A DNA stretch of 64,000 nt from Mesorhizobium metallidurans STM 2683 (GTDB lineage Bacteria > Pseudomonadota > Alphaproteobacteria > Rhizobiales > Rhizobiaceae). Position 1 is the first letter of the stretch. Each line of letters starts with the position of its first letter. The DNA lies in the NCBI RefSeq assembly GCF_000350085.1, contig NZ_CAUM01000111.1:1-64000 (forward strand). The letters are read 5' to 3'. Both the position numbers and the translations under genes were made by a program. The notes below the pieces were generated by a model, which was given only the letters and a program-made list of their open reading frames with translations, searched no databases and was not told the origin of the DNA. This document shows, piece by piece, positions 27,101-35,252 of this stretch.

Positions 27101-28350
27101 CGTCCGGCCCTGCCGCGCGCGCGCCGTACACCCTGCTTCTGGAACAGGGCGCGCAGGCTTTCGCCGATCTGGATCCTGGCGATCTCGGCGCCGATGCACA
27201 GATGAATGCCGTGGCCGAACACCATGTAGTCGCGTTGCGGGCGCGAGGTGTCGAACGCGTTCGGGTTTTGCACGGCTTCCGCGTCGAACATCGCCGACAG
27301 CGTTGCCGGCATGACCACCGTTCCTGCCTTCACCAGGCGCTCGCGGCGCGTGCCCCTGGCGATCGTGGTGTCACGCGACGTGTAACGCCACGGACCGACC
27401 CAGATCGGCTTGAAGCGCATGGCTTCGAGGATCGCCCGATCAAGCTTGCCGGTATCGTCCTTGGCGAGCGCCGCATCGATGGCCTGCCGTGCGTCGGACC
27501 GGGACAGTATTACGTCGAGGCAATTGCCGCCGGCCAGCACATTGGTCGGGACAAAGCCGGTGACCATGCCTAGCATGATCGAATGGATGTCGGGCAGCGA
27601 CAGCTTGCCCTGATCGAGAAGGGCGACAAGTCTTGGCAGCGGCTGCTCGGCCTTCGCGCCCCCCTGCCTGATCGCGTCGATGGAGCGGTCTATGACCTTG
27701 ATCAGCCGGTCGCCGGCGACCACGGCAAGCTCGCGTGTGACCGGTTTTGCCAGCGGATCGGAAAAGAACAGCGCGCTCAAGGCGATTGCCCAATCGGCGA
27801 ATTCGGATTCGTCGTCGATCTCGAGACCGAAATAATCGCGGCAGATGTGCACCGGCACGATTTTCATCAGCCCGGAGATGGCATCGAATCCAGGACTGGC
27901 GCGGGTCATGATCTCCCCGGAATGGCGTGCGGCGATCGGCCTGACGGCGGCCTCTACCTCGGCCGGCGGGAAAGCGCTGAGCACCGACGACTTCATGCGG
28001 CGATAGTCGGCGCCGTCCTGCATGCCGAGGATGAAGTTCGACCCACGAGCCAGTTCGGTCATCTCGGGTCCGTAAGGGGTCTGGAACTCGTCACCGCGCT
28101 CCAAAATGTCGCGAACGTCGGCGTTCCTGGTGACAAGCAGGAAATTGCCGAAGGCAAGGTTCGGCCAGAACCGGCGCAGCAGCGCCAGCGCCCAGCGAGG
28201 GTCACTGAAGAGGAAGCCTGTTATGCGCGCCGCAAGACCACCGTTGGAACGCAGCCGTCCGAGGTCGAATGGCGGCATTTCCGCCAGCGGACGCTGGTTT
28301 TCCCGGGCCTCGCGGACGGCATCGAAATACTTGATCCTGAACATGCGCAT
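24112..28350 (-). CDS. Cytochrome P450 - membrane domain - DyP-type peroxidase fusion
   Basis: One uninterrupted 1412-residue frame. Residues about 1-435 are a cytochrome P450: ExxR pair E309/R312 and haem loop FGHGIHLCIG with thiolate C385. The I-helix region GMVTGFVPTN lacks the usual acid-threonine pair. Residues about 440-640 form an uncharacterised linker domain. Two hydrophobic segments (about 648-670 and 683-716) should anchor the protein in the membrane. Residues about 735-900 are a conserved module (NTIHFARWVLLPG, FLSNYGGSWESYLEDFI). Residues about 940-1412 are a DyP peroxidase: GFVDGVSQP with distal D1113, CPLGAHVRRSNPRD with proximal H1278, and a GGGYFFMPG end. The gene starts 83 bases after the cyclase stop and has a perfect CRP box upstream. 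Substrate unknown. Confidence 0.88.
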   Translation of the reverse strand: MRMFRIKYFDAVREARENQRPLAEMPPFDLGRLRSNGGLAARITGFLFSDPRWALALLRRFWPNLAFGNFLLVTRNADVRDILERGDEFQTPYGPEMTELARGSNFILGMQDGADYRRMKSSVLSAFPPAEVEAAVRPIAARHSGEIMTRASPGFDAISGLMKIVPVHICRDYFGLEIDDESEFADWAIALSALFFSDPLAKPVTRELAVVAGDRLIKVIDRSIDAIRQGGAKAEQPLPRLVALLDQGKLSLPDIHSIMLGMVTGFVPTNVLAGGNCLDVILSRSDARQAIDAALAKDDTGKLDRAILEAMRFKPIWVGPWRYTSRDTTIARGTRRERLVKAGTVVMPATLSAMFDAEAVQNPNAFDTSRPQRDYMVFGHGIHLCIGAEIARIQIGESLRALFQKQGVRRARGRAGRMSSVGAYPESLKIDFERPALCRTVDHSMVTVVCPITRAAPLDALRDKVAALGNPANEEIRAALDIAGTIHFTSLAVAGTGETDDASGLEKGALVLEVSGDGSSDEVIDAVSQAIGHWLLPILEDVCGLPDGGSLNDFLRKHNVEISPSFGSNAGLVFSGTPGHSVRRILAEAELADTIRDIVEQPRDGNGDAAAVLTEARRHVQSLGKFGWAFQPAESLLERPPGKWWQAITTTLLAPTVLVTVTLLVLACWRATYVLVFGNPAGLTFPNIAIAGTSLLLAVLGLLVMAIALIGLCFVALRRIEDIDRPHNTPVDLDALDKIIVHEDRSAQNHLTAISTMKVGTLRRLALRLSFYLISISAQKVFKPGFLATINTIHFARWVLLPGTNRLMFLSNYGGSWESYLEDFIAKAAAGLTGVWSNTEGYPRTRWLFLDGARDGDRFKRWARRQQVPTLFWYSAYPALNTIRIRANSRIRRGIASATADQARDWLSLFGSLPRPQARRVEAANLFTSAPTPVEQLETGEIQSVFFGPFGSLGHAHMLAIAVPDTLSRISRKAWLEFIVAQTSFGDGAPAKRAMTVAFGPDGLRRLGLEGGVDDDPLDTFSVAFRHGMGNPERSRILDDVGDSVPDKWRWGSPRKPADAVIVCYAESAEMLAAEIAALKRKTTGAGMKLVAELALAVKREGKRAVEHFGFVDGVSQPIVRGTARANAGAAPMHLVAPGEFLFGYRDEHGFYPASPSVRASQDRSGILSSVRRNRQIAGMPPPPHDFGRNGSFLVVRQFEQHVDIFDDYCKAAAMQAASETGNPAITPRWVAAKMLGRWPDGSSLVRNPDGRPGRPADNDFAFGTEDPQGHRCPLGAHVRRSNPRDSLGEDRETQIRIGKRHRIIRVGRTYLKQDKKGGKVEKGLLFMCLNADIERQYEFMQQTWVSSTSFQGLVAEKDPTIGSRDGGGRFTIPSWEGVTVLKGIPQFVTTRGGGYFFMPGKSSLRYLISRL

Positions 28351-28422
28351 TCAAGCCCCCCGGCCGTTCACATTGTTGCGATACCGGCTATCTCTGGCCT
28401 AGGTTCGCAGCGGTTGCGCGTA

Positions 28423-28438
28423 TGTGAATTTCCTCACA
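28423..28438. promoter_or_regulatory. CRP box TGTGA-N6-TCACA
   Basis: TGTGA (28423-28427), ATTTCC, TCACA (28434-28438): a perfect 16-base match to the cAMP-CRP core consensus. Its centre is 80 bases upstream of the P450-DyP start codon and it overlaps the stop codon of the adenylate cyclase gene. A further TGTGA half-site occurs nearer the gene, on the minus strand around 28369-28373. The regulator at 23296-24057 has CRP-type recognition residues. Occupancy is inferred. Confidence 0.7.
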
Positions 28439-30239
28439 GTTGTTGGTGTTCGCCCGCTTCGATCATGTTGCTGGCCATTTCGAAATTGCCGATGAGGAAC
28501 TCATTCGCCGCCTTGTCGGCGAAAGGTATCCAGCGCACCCGTTGCTCCGAGAAATCCGGGTGCCTGGTTGCGAAAACGGCCATCTCCCGCCTGGCCTCTT
28601 CCTCGCGGCCGCCGCGCATCAAGGCGCCGATCTTCAGGAACCTGGCGTAGAAATACCCCGGCGACAGGTTGAGCGAGCGGTCAGCGGTGGCGATCACCGA
28701 CGGCCAGTCTTCGACGAAGCTGTAGGCCGCCGCCAGTTCCCCCAGATTGTGGAACCGATAGAGGTCGAAGGGGCTCAGTCGTTCGGTATCGAGAAAGAAC
28801 GGAATTGCGCCGGCGGCATCGCCGAGCAAGAGGCGGGCACTGCCCATGGCCGAGCGCGCGAAGGCAAAGCTCGGATTGATGTGGATCGCTTCCTCCAGGT
28901 GGTCGACCGCGGCCCGCGGCCTTCCCCGCATGATGTCGATGACGCCAAGATGTGCATGCGGGCGTGCATCCAGGCTGTCCATCAGCAGGGCCTTGCGCGC
29001 ATATTGCTCGACCTTGTTCAGATCGTCATTGTCGCCGAAGCGCAGCCAGGCCCGCCAGAAATACCACCATGCCAGTTCGTTCAGAACGGCACTCGAATTG
29101 GGGTCCTCCCGGTGCGCCTTTTCGAAGAAGTCCAAGGCGATTTCAGTGTCGCCGCGCGTGCGCCGGTTCATGTGCCAGCGGCCGCGCCGCACCAATTGCC
29201 AGGTTTCCAGGCTTTCCCAGGGCACCTGGAAAGTGCGCACCTGCTCGGCCCGGTCGACCTCCTTGTCGAGGATCGAGACGATCTCCGCGCCGATCTGGTC
29301 GCGCAGACTGAAGATGTCGACCAGGTCGCGATCGAAGCGTTGAGACCACACCAATCGCCCGTTCGAGACGTCGGCAAGCGAGGTGTTCAGGCGGATCTGT
29401 CCGCCATTGCGCATCAGTGTGCCGCTGACGATGTAGCGCGCACCAAGGGCATTGCCGATCACCCGCGTCCCCAGAGTGTCATCGCGAAACTGGAAACTGG
29501 AGCTCTTGGCGATCACCGAGAGCCATCTGGTGTTCGAAAGGCCGTATATGATGTCTTCGGCGATGCCGTCCGCCATGTAGCCGACATCGCGCTCGCCACC
29601 AGCGCCCTGGAACGGCAGCACCGCGATCGCAGGCGGACCTTTGGGCGACTGCTTGTGCTGACCATTGACTGGAGGCATGGCCGCGACGAATGCCGAGGGC
29701 GAGGACCCGTTGCTGATGCGCCCTGCAATCAGAACGCGCACCGGCAGCGCGATGTTCTTCAGCATGAATTCGCCTAGATCGATGAACTCGGCCGCTGTCT
29801 TGTCCTTCACGTGGTGCCAGGTCGTTTCCGAAACGGCGAGACCATCGTGCGGCGCGAACTCCTGAATCCTGGCAGCGATGTTGACGTCGTCACCGTAGAG
29901 CCGATCTTCGCGAACGATGACGTCACCGGTGTTGATGCCGACGCGAAAGGGCATGCGCATGGCTTCGTCGACCGATGAATTGAGCGTGACGATGCGGCCC
30001 TGAAAATCGAACGCCGCGCGCAGTGCCTCGATAGGATTGCCGAATTCGGCCATGATGCTGTCGCCGGCATCGCCGAAGGTGCGGCCGCCAAAGGTGCTGC
30101 AACTGTCGGCGATGATGTCGCGCCTTTCCTCGAACGCGGCGACAGCCGATTCATCGTCAAGACCCATCAGCCGCGAGAATCCGACGGCATCTATGGAAAT
30201 GATTGTTGCAAGCTGACGGGTATAGTTCCGTTCAGCCAT
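28434..30239 (-). CDS. Class III adenylate cyclase with TolB-like and TPR domains
   Basis: A 601-residue soluble protein. The N-terminal class III cyclase domain (about 8-170) has metal aspartates D17 (SIDAVGF) and D60 (FGDAGDSIMAEFG) and the transition-state pair N120/R124 (LYGDDVNIAARI). A TolB/FlgO-like domain (about 205-330, IAVLPFQGAGGERDVGYMADGIAEDIIYGLS) follows, then TPR-like helices to the end. This layout is common and expanded in rhizobia. It makes cAMP or, less likely, cGMP; nucleotide choice is not provable by eye. No membrane segment is seen. Upstream of the P450-DyP gene on the same strand and divergent from the PepSY-like gene. Confidence 0.9.
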   Translation of the reverse strand: MAERNYTRQLATIISIDAVGFSRLMGLDDESAVAAFEERRDIIADSCSTFGGRTFGDAGDSIMAEFGNPIEALRAAFDFQGRIVTLNSSVDEAMRMPFRVGINTGDVIVREDRLYGDDVNIAARIQEFAPHDGLAVSETTWHHVKDKTAAEFIDLGEFMLKNIALPVRVLIAGRISNGSSPSAFVAAMPPVNGQHKQSPKGPPAIAVLPFQGAGGERDVGYMADGIAEDIIYGLSNTRWLSVIAKSSSFQFRDDTLGTRVIGNALGARYIVSGTLMRNGGQIRLNTSLADVSNGRLVWSQRFDRDLVDIFSLRDQIGAEIVSILDKEVDRAEQVRTFQVPWESLETWQLVRRGRWHMNRRTRGDTEIALDFFEKAHREDPNSSAVLNELAWWYFWRAWLRFGDNDDLNKVEQYARKALLMDSLDARPHAHLGVIDIMRGRPRAAVDHLEEAIHINPSFAFARSAMGSARLLLGDAAGAIPFFLDTERLSPFDLYRFHNLGELAAAYSFVEDWPSVIATADRSLNLSPGYFYARFLKIGALMRGGREEEARREMAVFATRHPDFSEQRVRWIPFADKAANEFLIGNFEMASNMIEAGEHQQL

Positions 30240-30658
30240 GTCTGAGCCCCGGTCTTTTCTGGTCTGCGCCAGCGCAGGCGACTACCTGCCCCTGAACACT
30301 TCGCCGCTTTGCTGGAAGAAGATCCCCGGCAGGTGCAACGCGCCGATGTCGCCCCGTCTTGTCACGAACCCTAGCAGGGTCTTCGCAAAATCTCTACCAC
30401 GATCAGCTAATAGACCGCAGGCAGCTGCATTGTCGATGCTTGGCTGCCCGGCTGTTCAGAAATTGTCGGTAGAGTCTTCGCCCCTACGCATTGAATCAAA
30501 CGACTATCATCGATTCAGCACAGTCGTTCACGGCGCTTGGGACGGCCTCCGACGGAACGATACAAACAATGCTGGCATAACGGAACAGCTGCACTTTAGG
30601 AGGTGGAACAAACCTGCCTGGAAGCGAGTTTCTGGTTATCGAAGTGTGAGGGAAAGCC
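30240..30658. other. 419-base intergenic region between cyclase and PepSY-like gene
   Basis: Holds the two divergent promoters. I see no gene, no RNA structure and no TGTGA-N6-TCACA box here, so the cyclase itself shows no sign of CRP autoregulation through that consensus. Confidence 0.5.
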
Positions 30659-30913
30659 ATGTCCAGACTTGCCTTGGCGACAGGTGTCGCCGTTCTCTTC
30701 CTCGTCGCATCGGCCTTTGCCGCCGACGGACCGTTGCCGCCGCCGAATGCCAAGAAGCTGTCAGAGATCATCGCCAAGGTCGAGCAGCGCAACGATTTTC
30801 GCTATGTGGAAGAGGTCGATTGGGACAGCGGCGCCTACACCGTCACCTACTACACGACCGACAAGGCGAAAGTCGAAATCACCTACGACCCGGTGACGGC
30901 CGAGCCGAAATAG
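30659..30913 (+). CDS. Small secreted PepSY-like protein
   Basis: An 84-residue protein with a signal peptide (LALATGVAVLFLVASAFAADG) and a single PepSY-type fold: helix KKLSEIIAKVEQRNDFRYVEEVDWD, then strands GAYTVTYYTTDKAKVEITYDPVTAEP. PepSY domains often inhibit or chaperone envelope proteases, but a role for this solitary copy is unknown. GTGAGGGAAAGCC precedes the ATG, a weak to fair ribosome-binding site. Confidence 0.8.
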   Translation: MSRLALATGVAVLFLVASAFAADGPLPPPNAKKLSEIIAKVEQRNDFRYVEEVDWDSGAYTVTYYTTDKAKVEITYDPVTAEPK

Positions 30914-31033
30914 ATCCTGCCAACAGTCCGCATTCGAAGCATGCTCAGGCCAACCGGCTTTCTGCCTCCCCTTGCGTCCATGCGTCTTTGATGGCTGACT
31001 GCGGCGTTATCACTGCGCTGCACGGGGGTGGGC

Positions 31034-31504
31034 ATGGCGAAGCACCTATTGAAACGCGTCCTGATGATGTTTGCCGGCTATTTTGTTGCGGTGCTGATCG
31101 GGCTGATCGCGGTGGTGGCCATCTACGCCGCGTTGAGCTCGCTGCCCAACGCGCCGGAGTATTTCGGTTTCATGGGGGTCACGCCGATCATGGCGCTGGT
31201 CGTGCCGCCGCTCGGCATGTTCGTCTATTTCCTGACGATCATACTGACCGGCCTGCAAACCCTGATCTTCGCGCTGATCGCCGAATTCTTTTCGCTGCGC
31301 AATTTCTGGCTGCACATGTTCTTCGGCGCCGCGGCCGCGATCGGCGGCTTCGCACTGGTCCGGCCGAGCGCGCCGGAGGATATGAGCCCCGAGCGCTGGG
31401 CCGATATCGGCATCATTGCCGGCGCCGGCCTCATCGCCGGCCTGATCTACTGGCTGATCGCCGGCCGCGAAGCCGGCTTCCGTCGCCCGTTCTATCAGCT
31501 TTAG
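31034..31504 (+). CDS. Hypothetical integral membrane protein, four to five helices
   Basis: A 156-residue membrane protein not assigned to a named family. Hydrophobic segments lie near residues 8-32, 44-85 (long, likely two helices), 93-108 and 125-145. A basic N-terminus (MAKHLLKRVLMMF) supports an inside N-terminus. GTGGGC precedes the ATG at 31034; an in-frame GTG at 31028 adds two residues. It is followed after the stop codon by a rhizobial palindromic repeat. Confidence 0.75.
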   Translation: MAKHLLKRVLMMFAGYFVAVLIGLIAVVAIYAALSSLPNAPEYFGFMGVTPIMALVVPPLGMFVYFLTIILTGLQTLIFALIAEFFSLRNFWLHMFFGAAAAIGGFALVRPSAPEDMSPERWADIGIIAGAGLIAGLIYWLIAGREAGFRRPFYQL

Positions 31505-31601
31505 AGCAATTCCAGGAAAAGTGTGAAACGGTTTCCATCCGGAATTGCGCAAAACAAAGAGATCGAGCGGTTCGGCGTTCCGTGAAACGATGAACCGCTC
31601 G
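31504..31601. repeat. rhizobial intergenic palindromic element (GAGCAATTCC class)
   Basis: Two adjacent hairpins. GCAATTCC (31506-31513) pairs with GGAATTGC (31541-31548). CGAGCGGTTC (31564-31573) pairs with GAACCGCTCG (31592-31601). The layout and core words are those of a repeat seen between genes across Rhizobiales genomes. It sits between two convergent genes and may act as a terminator. Confidence 0.65.
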
Positions 31602-31609
31602 AGTTGGGT

Positions 31610-33568
31610 TCAGCTTGCCGGTGAGCGCACCGCTTCCGTGCTGTCGATCGCCTGCTGCAGCCGCGTGTCGCGGTCGTAGATGTCGTTGAAATATTCGACA
31701 TTGCCGGCCATATCGGGCCAGGCGGTGAAATAGGCGACATAGACCGGGATCGTGCGCGTCACATCCTCGGTCGAACGTCCGAGTTTCAACTTCTCGGCAA
31801 TGTAGTCGACCGAGGTGCCGAGGACGGCGGCCGCCATACCGCGCGGATCCTGCAGACGCACGCAGCCATGGCTGAGCGCGCGCATGTCACGCTTGAAAAG
31901 CGACTTCTGCGGCGTGTCGTGCATGTAGATAGCGTGCTTATTGGGGAACAGGATCTTCAACTCGCCCAACGCATTGGCCTCGCTCGGCAGTTGACGCACG
32001 CTGTAAGGTATGTTTGCGCCATAAGCGCCCCAATTGACCGACGAGGAGGGAATACGCTTGCCGCGCGTATTGAACACCTCATAGCCGGCGCGGTCGAGAT
32101 AGCCCGGATCGCGGCGCAGCTGGGGCAGCATTTCGTTGACGAGAATCGACTGCGGTACGCCCCAATAGGGGTGGAAGTCGACCTGCTTGATCTTGTCGTA
32201 GAAGAAAGCTGTCTGGTTCGTGGTCCTGCCGATGATGGCGCGGGTCTTCAGCTTCTCCTCGCCATTGTCGATATAGCTCGCCGTAAACGCCGGCTGGTTG
32301 ATGAAGACGCGCGGACTGCCGAGATCGGAAGGCAGCCAGCGCAACTCTTCCAGTGCGACCTGCACTTTCTGGATCTTGTCGGCCTTCGAGGCTCCCGCCA
32401 ATGCCGCGACGGTACGCGGCCCGATGACGCCGTCGCCCTTCATTCCGGCTTTCTTCTGCACCGCCTTGATGACCGGCACCAGCTCCGCAACATAGTCCTC
32501 GCTGGTGGCCAGCCTGGCCATGGTCTCGCCATAGGCGCCGCCCATCTCGTCGTCGAGATTGCGCGCGATCTTGGTCAGCAGCTTCGGCAGTTCGGGGCTG
32601 CTCTGTCCCGGATTGAGCAGCAATTTGGGATCGACGACGATTTCGTCTTCGGCGCTGGCCTGCAGCGATTCCAGTTCGACGCGCAACGCCTGGTACTCAG
32701 CGTTCTGCGGGTGGCGTGATCCGAGATAGGTGCGCACCTGCTGGGTATGCGCCAGCGTTTTGAGCACGCCCTCCATATCGAGCGGCTTGGCCGGGAAATC
32801 ATAGTAGCCGGTCATGCGATTGGGATCGACACGGCCGCTCTGCGCGTCACGAACATAGCGCAGGACGCGTGCCGACAGCGCCATCTCGAAGCGGACAAGC
32901 TCCTTCAGCCGCGCCTCAGCGTCGCCCGTGGATGCGCTGGCTGCAGGCACGTCAACCGTATAGTCCGCGGGCGCAAGGCCGTAGCTCGCCGCCTCGCCCA
33001 GCACCCGCACCGCATCCTGGGCGCGGCTGTTGGCGCTGGTTCCGGTGACCCAGATGAAATCCGGGTTGGCTGAATAATAGGCAACGAGCGCCTTGGCGAT
33101 GTCCTTCTCGGCGAAGAGTTCATAGCCGTCGAGTCCCGCAATCGCCTCGCGGAAGGCAGCATTGGTGGCGGATGACGGCTGGAAGGCGGCATCCTGCGGC
33201 TTTGGCGGCCCGGGCACTGCCGGCCCGGGCGTTGCCACCAGTGCCGCGAAGTCGACGCGCACCAGCGGATCGCTTTTATAGGTATAGTAGGACGGGCTGC
33301 TGATCTGGACGGCCGCGCCGCCACCTCCACCGCCGCTGCGTTTGCTGCCGCCATTGCGAGAAACAGCTGGCGCGTTTGGCTTCGCCTTGTACTTCGGCCT
33401 GTTTCTCGACGGTGGCGGGGGAAAGTCCCCTTGCGGCGCGCGCTTGATGCCGCCGCCGAAAAGCATCTCGAAAAGCCCTTGCCCGTTTGCCTGTGGTGCG
33501 CCGAAGGCCAGCATTGCCGCGGCCGCCGCGAGCGGTATCACGGTTGCCTTGTTTCCGAGGAATTTCAT
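31610..33568 (-). CDS. L,D-transpeptidase (YcbB/LdtD-like)
   Basis: A 652-residue envelope enzyme that makes 3-3 peptidoglycan crosslinks or attaches proteins to the wall. A signal sequence at residues about 8-28 is followed by a Pro/Arg/Gly-rich linker. Next come the scaffold domain, a peptidoglycan-binding-like segment (KKAGMKGDGVIGPRTVAALAG) and the YkuD catalytic domain near the C-terminus. The active-site motif is SHGCVRLQDP with C569, and the upstream His lies in KHAIYMHDTP. GGAGCGGGTGATCC precedes the ATG. Size and order match LdtD/YcbB-type enzymes. Confidence 0.9.
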   Translation of the reverse strand: MKFLGNKATVIPLAAAAAMLAFGAPQANGQGLFEMLFGGGIKRAPQGDFPPPPSRNRPKYKAKPNAPAVSRNGGSKRSGGGGGGAAVQISSPSYYTYKSDPLVRVDFAALVATPGPAVPGPPKPQDAAFQPSSATNAAFREAIAGLDGYELFAEKDIAKALVAYYSANPDFIWVTGTSANSRAQDAVRVLGEAASYGLAPADYTVDVPAASASTGDAEARLKELVRFEMALSARVLRYVRDAQSGRVDPNRMTGYYDFPAKPLDMEGVLKTLAHTQQVRTYLGSRHPQNAEYQALRVELESLQASAEDEIVVDPKLLLNPGQSSPELPKLLTKIARNLDDEMGGAYGETMARLATSEDYVAELVPVIKAVQKKAGMKGDGVIGPRTVAALAGASKADKIQKVQVALEELRWLPSDLGSPRVFINQPAFTASYIDNGEEKLKTRAIIGRTTNQTAFFYDKIKQVDFHPYWGVPQSILVNEMLPQLRRDPGYLDRAGYEVFNTRGKRIPSSSVNWGAYGANIPYSVRQLPSEANALGELKILFPNKHAIYMHDTPQKSLFKRDMRALSHGCVRLQDPRGMAAAVLGTSVDYIAEKLKLGRSTEDVTRTIPVYVAYFTAWPDMAGNVEYFNDIYDRDTRLQQAIDSTEAVRSPAS

Positions 33569-33914
33569 GGATCACCCGCTCCGGTTGCAACCGGTTCCCG
33601 TTCCGCCGCTCGACGGTCCCGCCCATCGTATGACGGATGTAAGGCGTGACTATACTGATTCACACCGATTTCGTTAAGCTTCCATAAATTTCAGCGGCGC
33701 TGTTGCAGAACAGTTTCACAACATCGTGACGTCAGGAGCGCGTTGGCCGCGCGCCGGTTGGAAACTGGCGCTGCCGGGGCGAGTATCAGGCGTTGGCGCC
33801 GCCGTTGATGGCGGCGTGGAAGGCGATGGCCAGCACCGACGCGGCGTGACAAAGGCCTGATGTTATGCTGCAAATCCAGACGGCCAGCAAACATGCGGTC
33901 GGGAGGGTGAGCCG
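33569..33914. other. 346-base intergenic region
   Basis: Divergent promoter region between the L,D-transpeptidase and rhodanese genes. A short palindrome CTGTTGCAGAACAG lies near 33699-33712. No gene or RNA is recognised. Confidence 0.45.
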
Positions 33915-34319
33915 GTGAAAAAAGGATATCGCGAGCTGCTCGACGAGGCGAATGCCGAAATCGAAGTGGTTTCACCGGAGGAAGCGGCCGGGCTGCTCGA
34001 CGACGAAGGCACGATCTTCGTCGATCTGCGCGACCCGCGCGAGGTTGAGCGGGACGGCAGGATTCCAGGCGCCAAACATGTTACCCGCGGCATGCTGGAA
34101 TTCTGGATCGACCCCGAAAGCCCCTATCACAAGCCGTTCTTTGCCTCGGGAAAGAGCTTTGTCTTCTTCTGTGCCGGCGGCTGGCGTTCGGCGCTCGCCA
34201 CCAAGACGGCGCAGGACATGGGTCTGTCACCGGTGAAGCATATCCTTGGCGGCTTTACCGCATGGAAAGCTGCTGGGCTGCCGGTCGAAGCCGGCCGGAA
34301 AAAGCAACAAGAAACTTAG
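33915..34319 (+). CDS. Rhodanese-like domain protein
   Basis: A 134-residue single-domain rhodanese. The catalytic loop FFCAGGWRSA carries C86, the persulfide-forming cysteine, followed by R91. The typical FVDLRDPREVERDGRIPGAKHV is at residues 35-56. It has no signal peptide, so it is cytoplasmic. The sulfur donor and acceptor are not evident. GGGAGGGTGAGCC stands before the start. Convergent with the hydrolase gene, with a two-base gap. Confidence 0.88.
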   Translation: MKKGYRELLDEANAEIEVVSPEEAAGLLDDEGTIFVDLRDPREVERDGRIPGAKHVTRGMLEFWIDPESPYHKPFFASGKSFVFFCAGGWRSALATKTAQDMGLSPVKHILGGFTAWKAAGLPVEAGRKKQQET

Positions 34320-34321
34320 CC

Positions 34322-35233
34322 TCAGTGCAGCGAAACCGGGTCCCGGTGGCCGGCAATGAAGCCGATGGCGCGTTCGATCACGGCCTTGTCGGCGAGGATG
34401 CGACGGTGGCCGAGCCCGTCCGCCCAATGGAGCCGGACATGGTCGCCGGCGTCCGCGTAAAGCCTTGCATGATCGGCGGACACTTCGCGATCGTCCGGCG
34501 CATGGATGACCAGCGTCGGCACCGGCCTGCTGGCAAGCTGGCGGTCGCCGGTGAATTCGTGCAGCGGCCGGCCGGCGATGTGTTCGACCCTGTCGGCCAT
34601 GGCGGCCTGCGAACGCGGGCCGACATTGAGCATGCGGCTGAAATCGGTGAATATCGCCGGCAAGGAACTCGGCGCCGCGATCAGCACCAGCCGCTCGGCC
34701 GCCAATGGTGGGATGTTCCTGACCGATCCGGCGACGGCATTGGCAGCGACGGCGCCGCCGAAGGAATGGCCGACAACCGCTGCGAACGGCCCGAACCATT
34801 CGCCGGCAAGCCGCGCTGCATCGACCGCGCTGACCAATGTCAGCCGGCGGCCCTGCGACTGGCCGTGGCCAGGCAGGTCGAGCGAAACGACCTTGTAACC
34901 GGCATCGCGATAGCCCTCGATCATCGCGCGCATATATTCGGTGCGTGAGCGCCAGCCATGGATGACAAGCACGGTGCCCTGAACCGCCCTGCCCGGCTCG
35001 GGCCGGAACTCATGCACCATGACGCAGCCCTTTGCGGTCTTCAGCCAATGGTGGCGGGCCTCGGCCATGAAAGCGGCGGCGCGATCGACGGCACGGCGCT
35101 CCCCATCGCTCAAAGCCCTGGCGTTCGGCGTGCGGCAGAACAGTTCGAACGCCGCGCGCCCGGTAAGGCGGGGAGCGACATGCTCGGCGGCGCCAAACAC
35201 GCCCCGGATGACCTTCAGTCCAAATGATGCCAT
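34322..35233 (-). CDS. Alpha/beta hydrolase
   Basis: A 303-residue alpha/beta-hydrolase fold protein. The nucleophile elbow is GHSFGG (serine about residue 166), the oxyanion region is VLVIHGWRSRTEYM, the acid probably lies in VIHAPDDREVS, and the histidine in GLGHRRIL. Substrate is not predictable. It is divergent from a marR-type gene, with two palindromic operators between them, so it is a likely target of that regulator. Confidence 0.85.
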   Translation of the reverse strand: MASFGLKVIRGVFGAAEHVAPRLTGRAAFELFCRTPNARALSDGERRAVDRAAAFMAEARHHWLKTAKGCVMVHEFRPEPGRAVQGTVLVIHGWRSRTEYMRAMIEGYRDAGYKVVSLDLPGHGQSQGRRLTLVSAVDAARLAGEWFGPFAAVVGHSFGGAVAANAVAGSVRNIPPLAAERLVLIAAPSSLPAIFTDFSRMLNVGPRSQAAMADRVEHIAGRPLHEFTGDRQLASRPVPTLVIHAPDDREVSADHARLYADAGDHVRLHWADGLGHRRILADKAVIERAIGFIAGHRDPVSLH

Positions 35234-35252
35234 AGTGGCGATCCATCCATTC

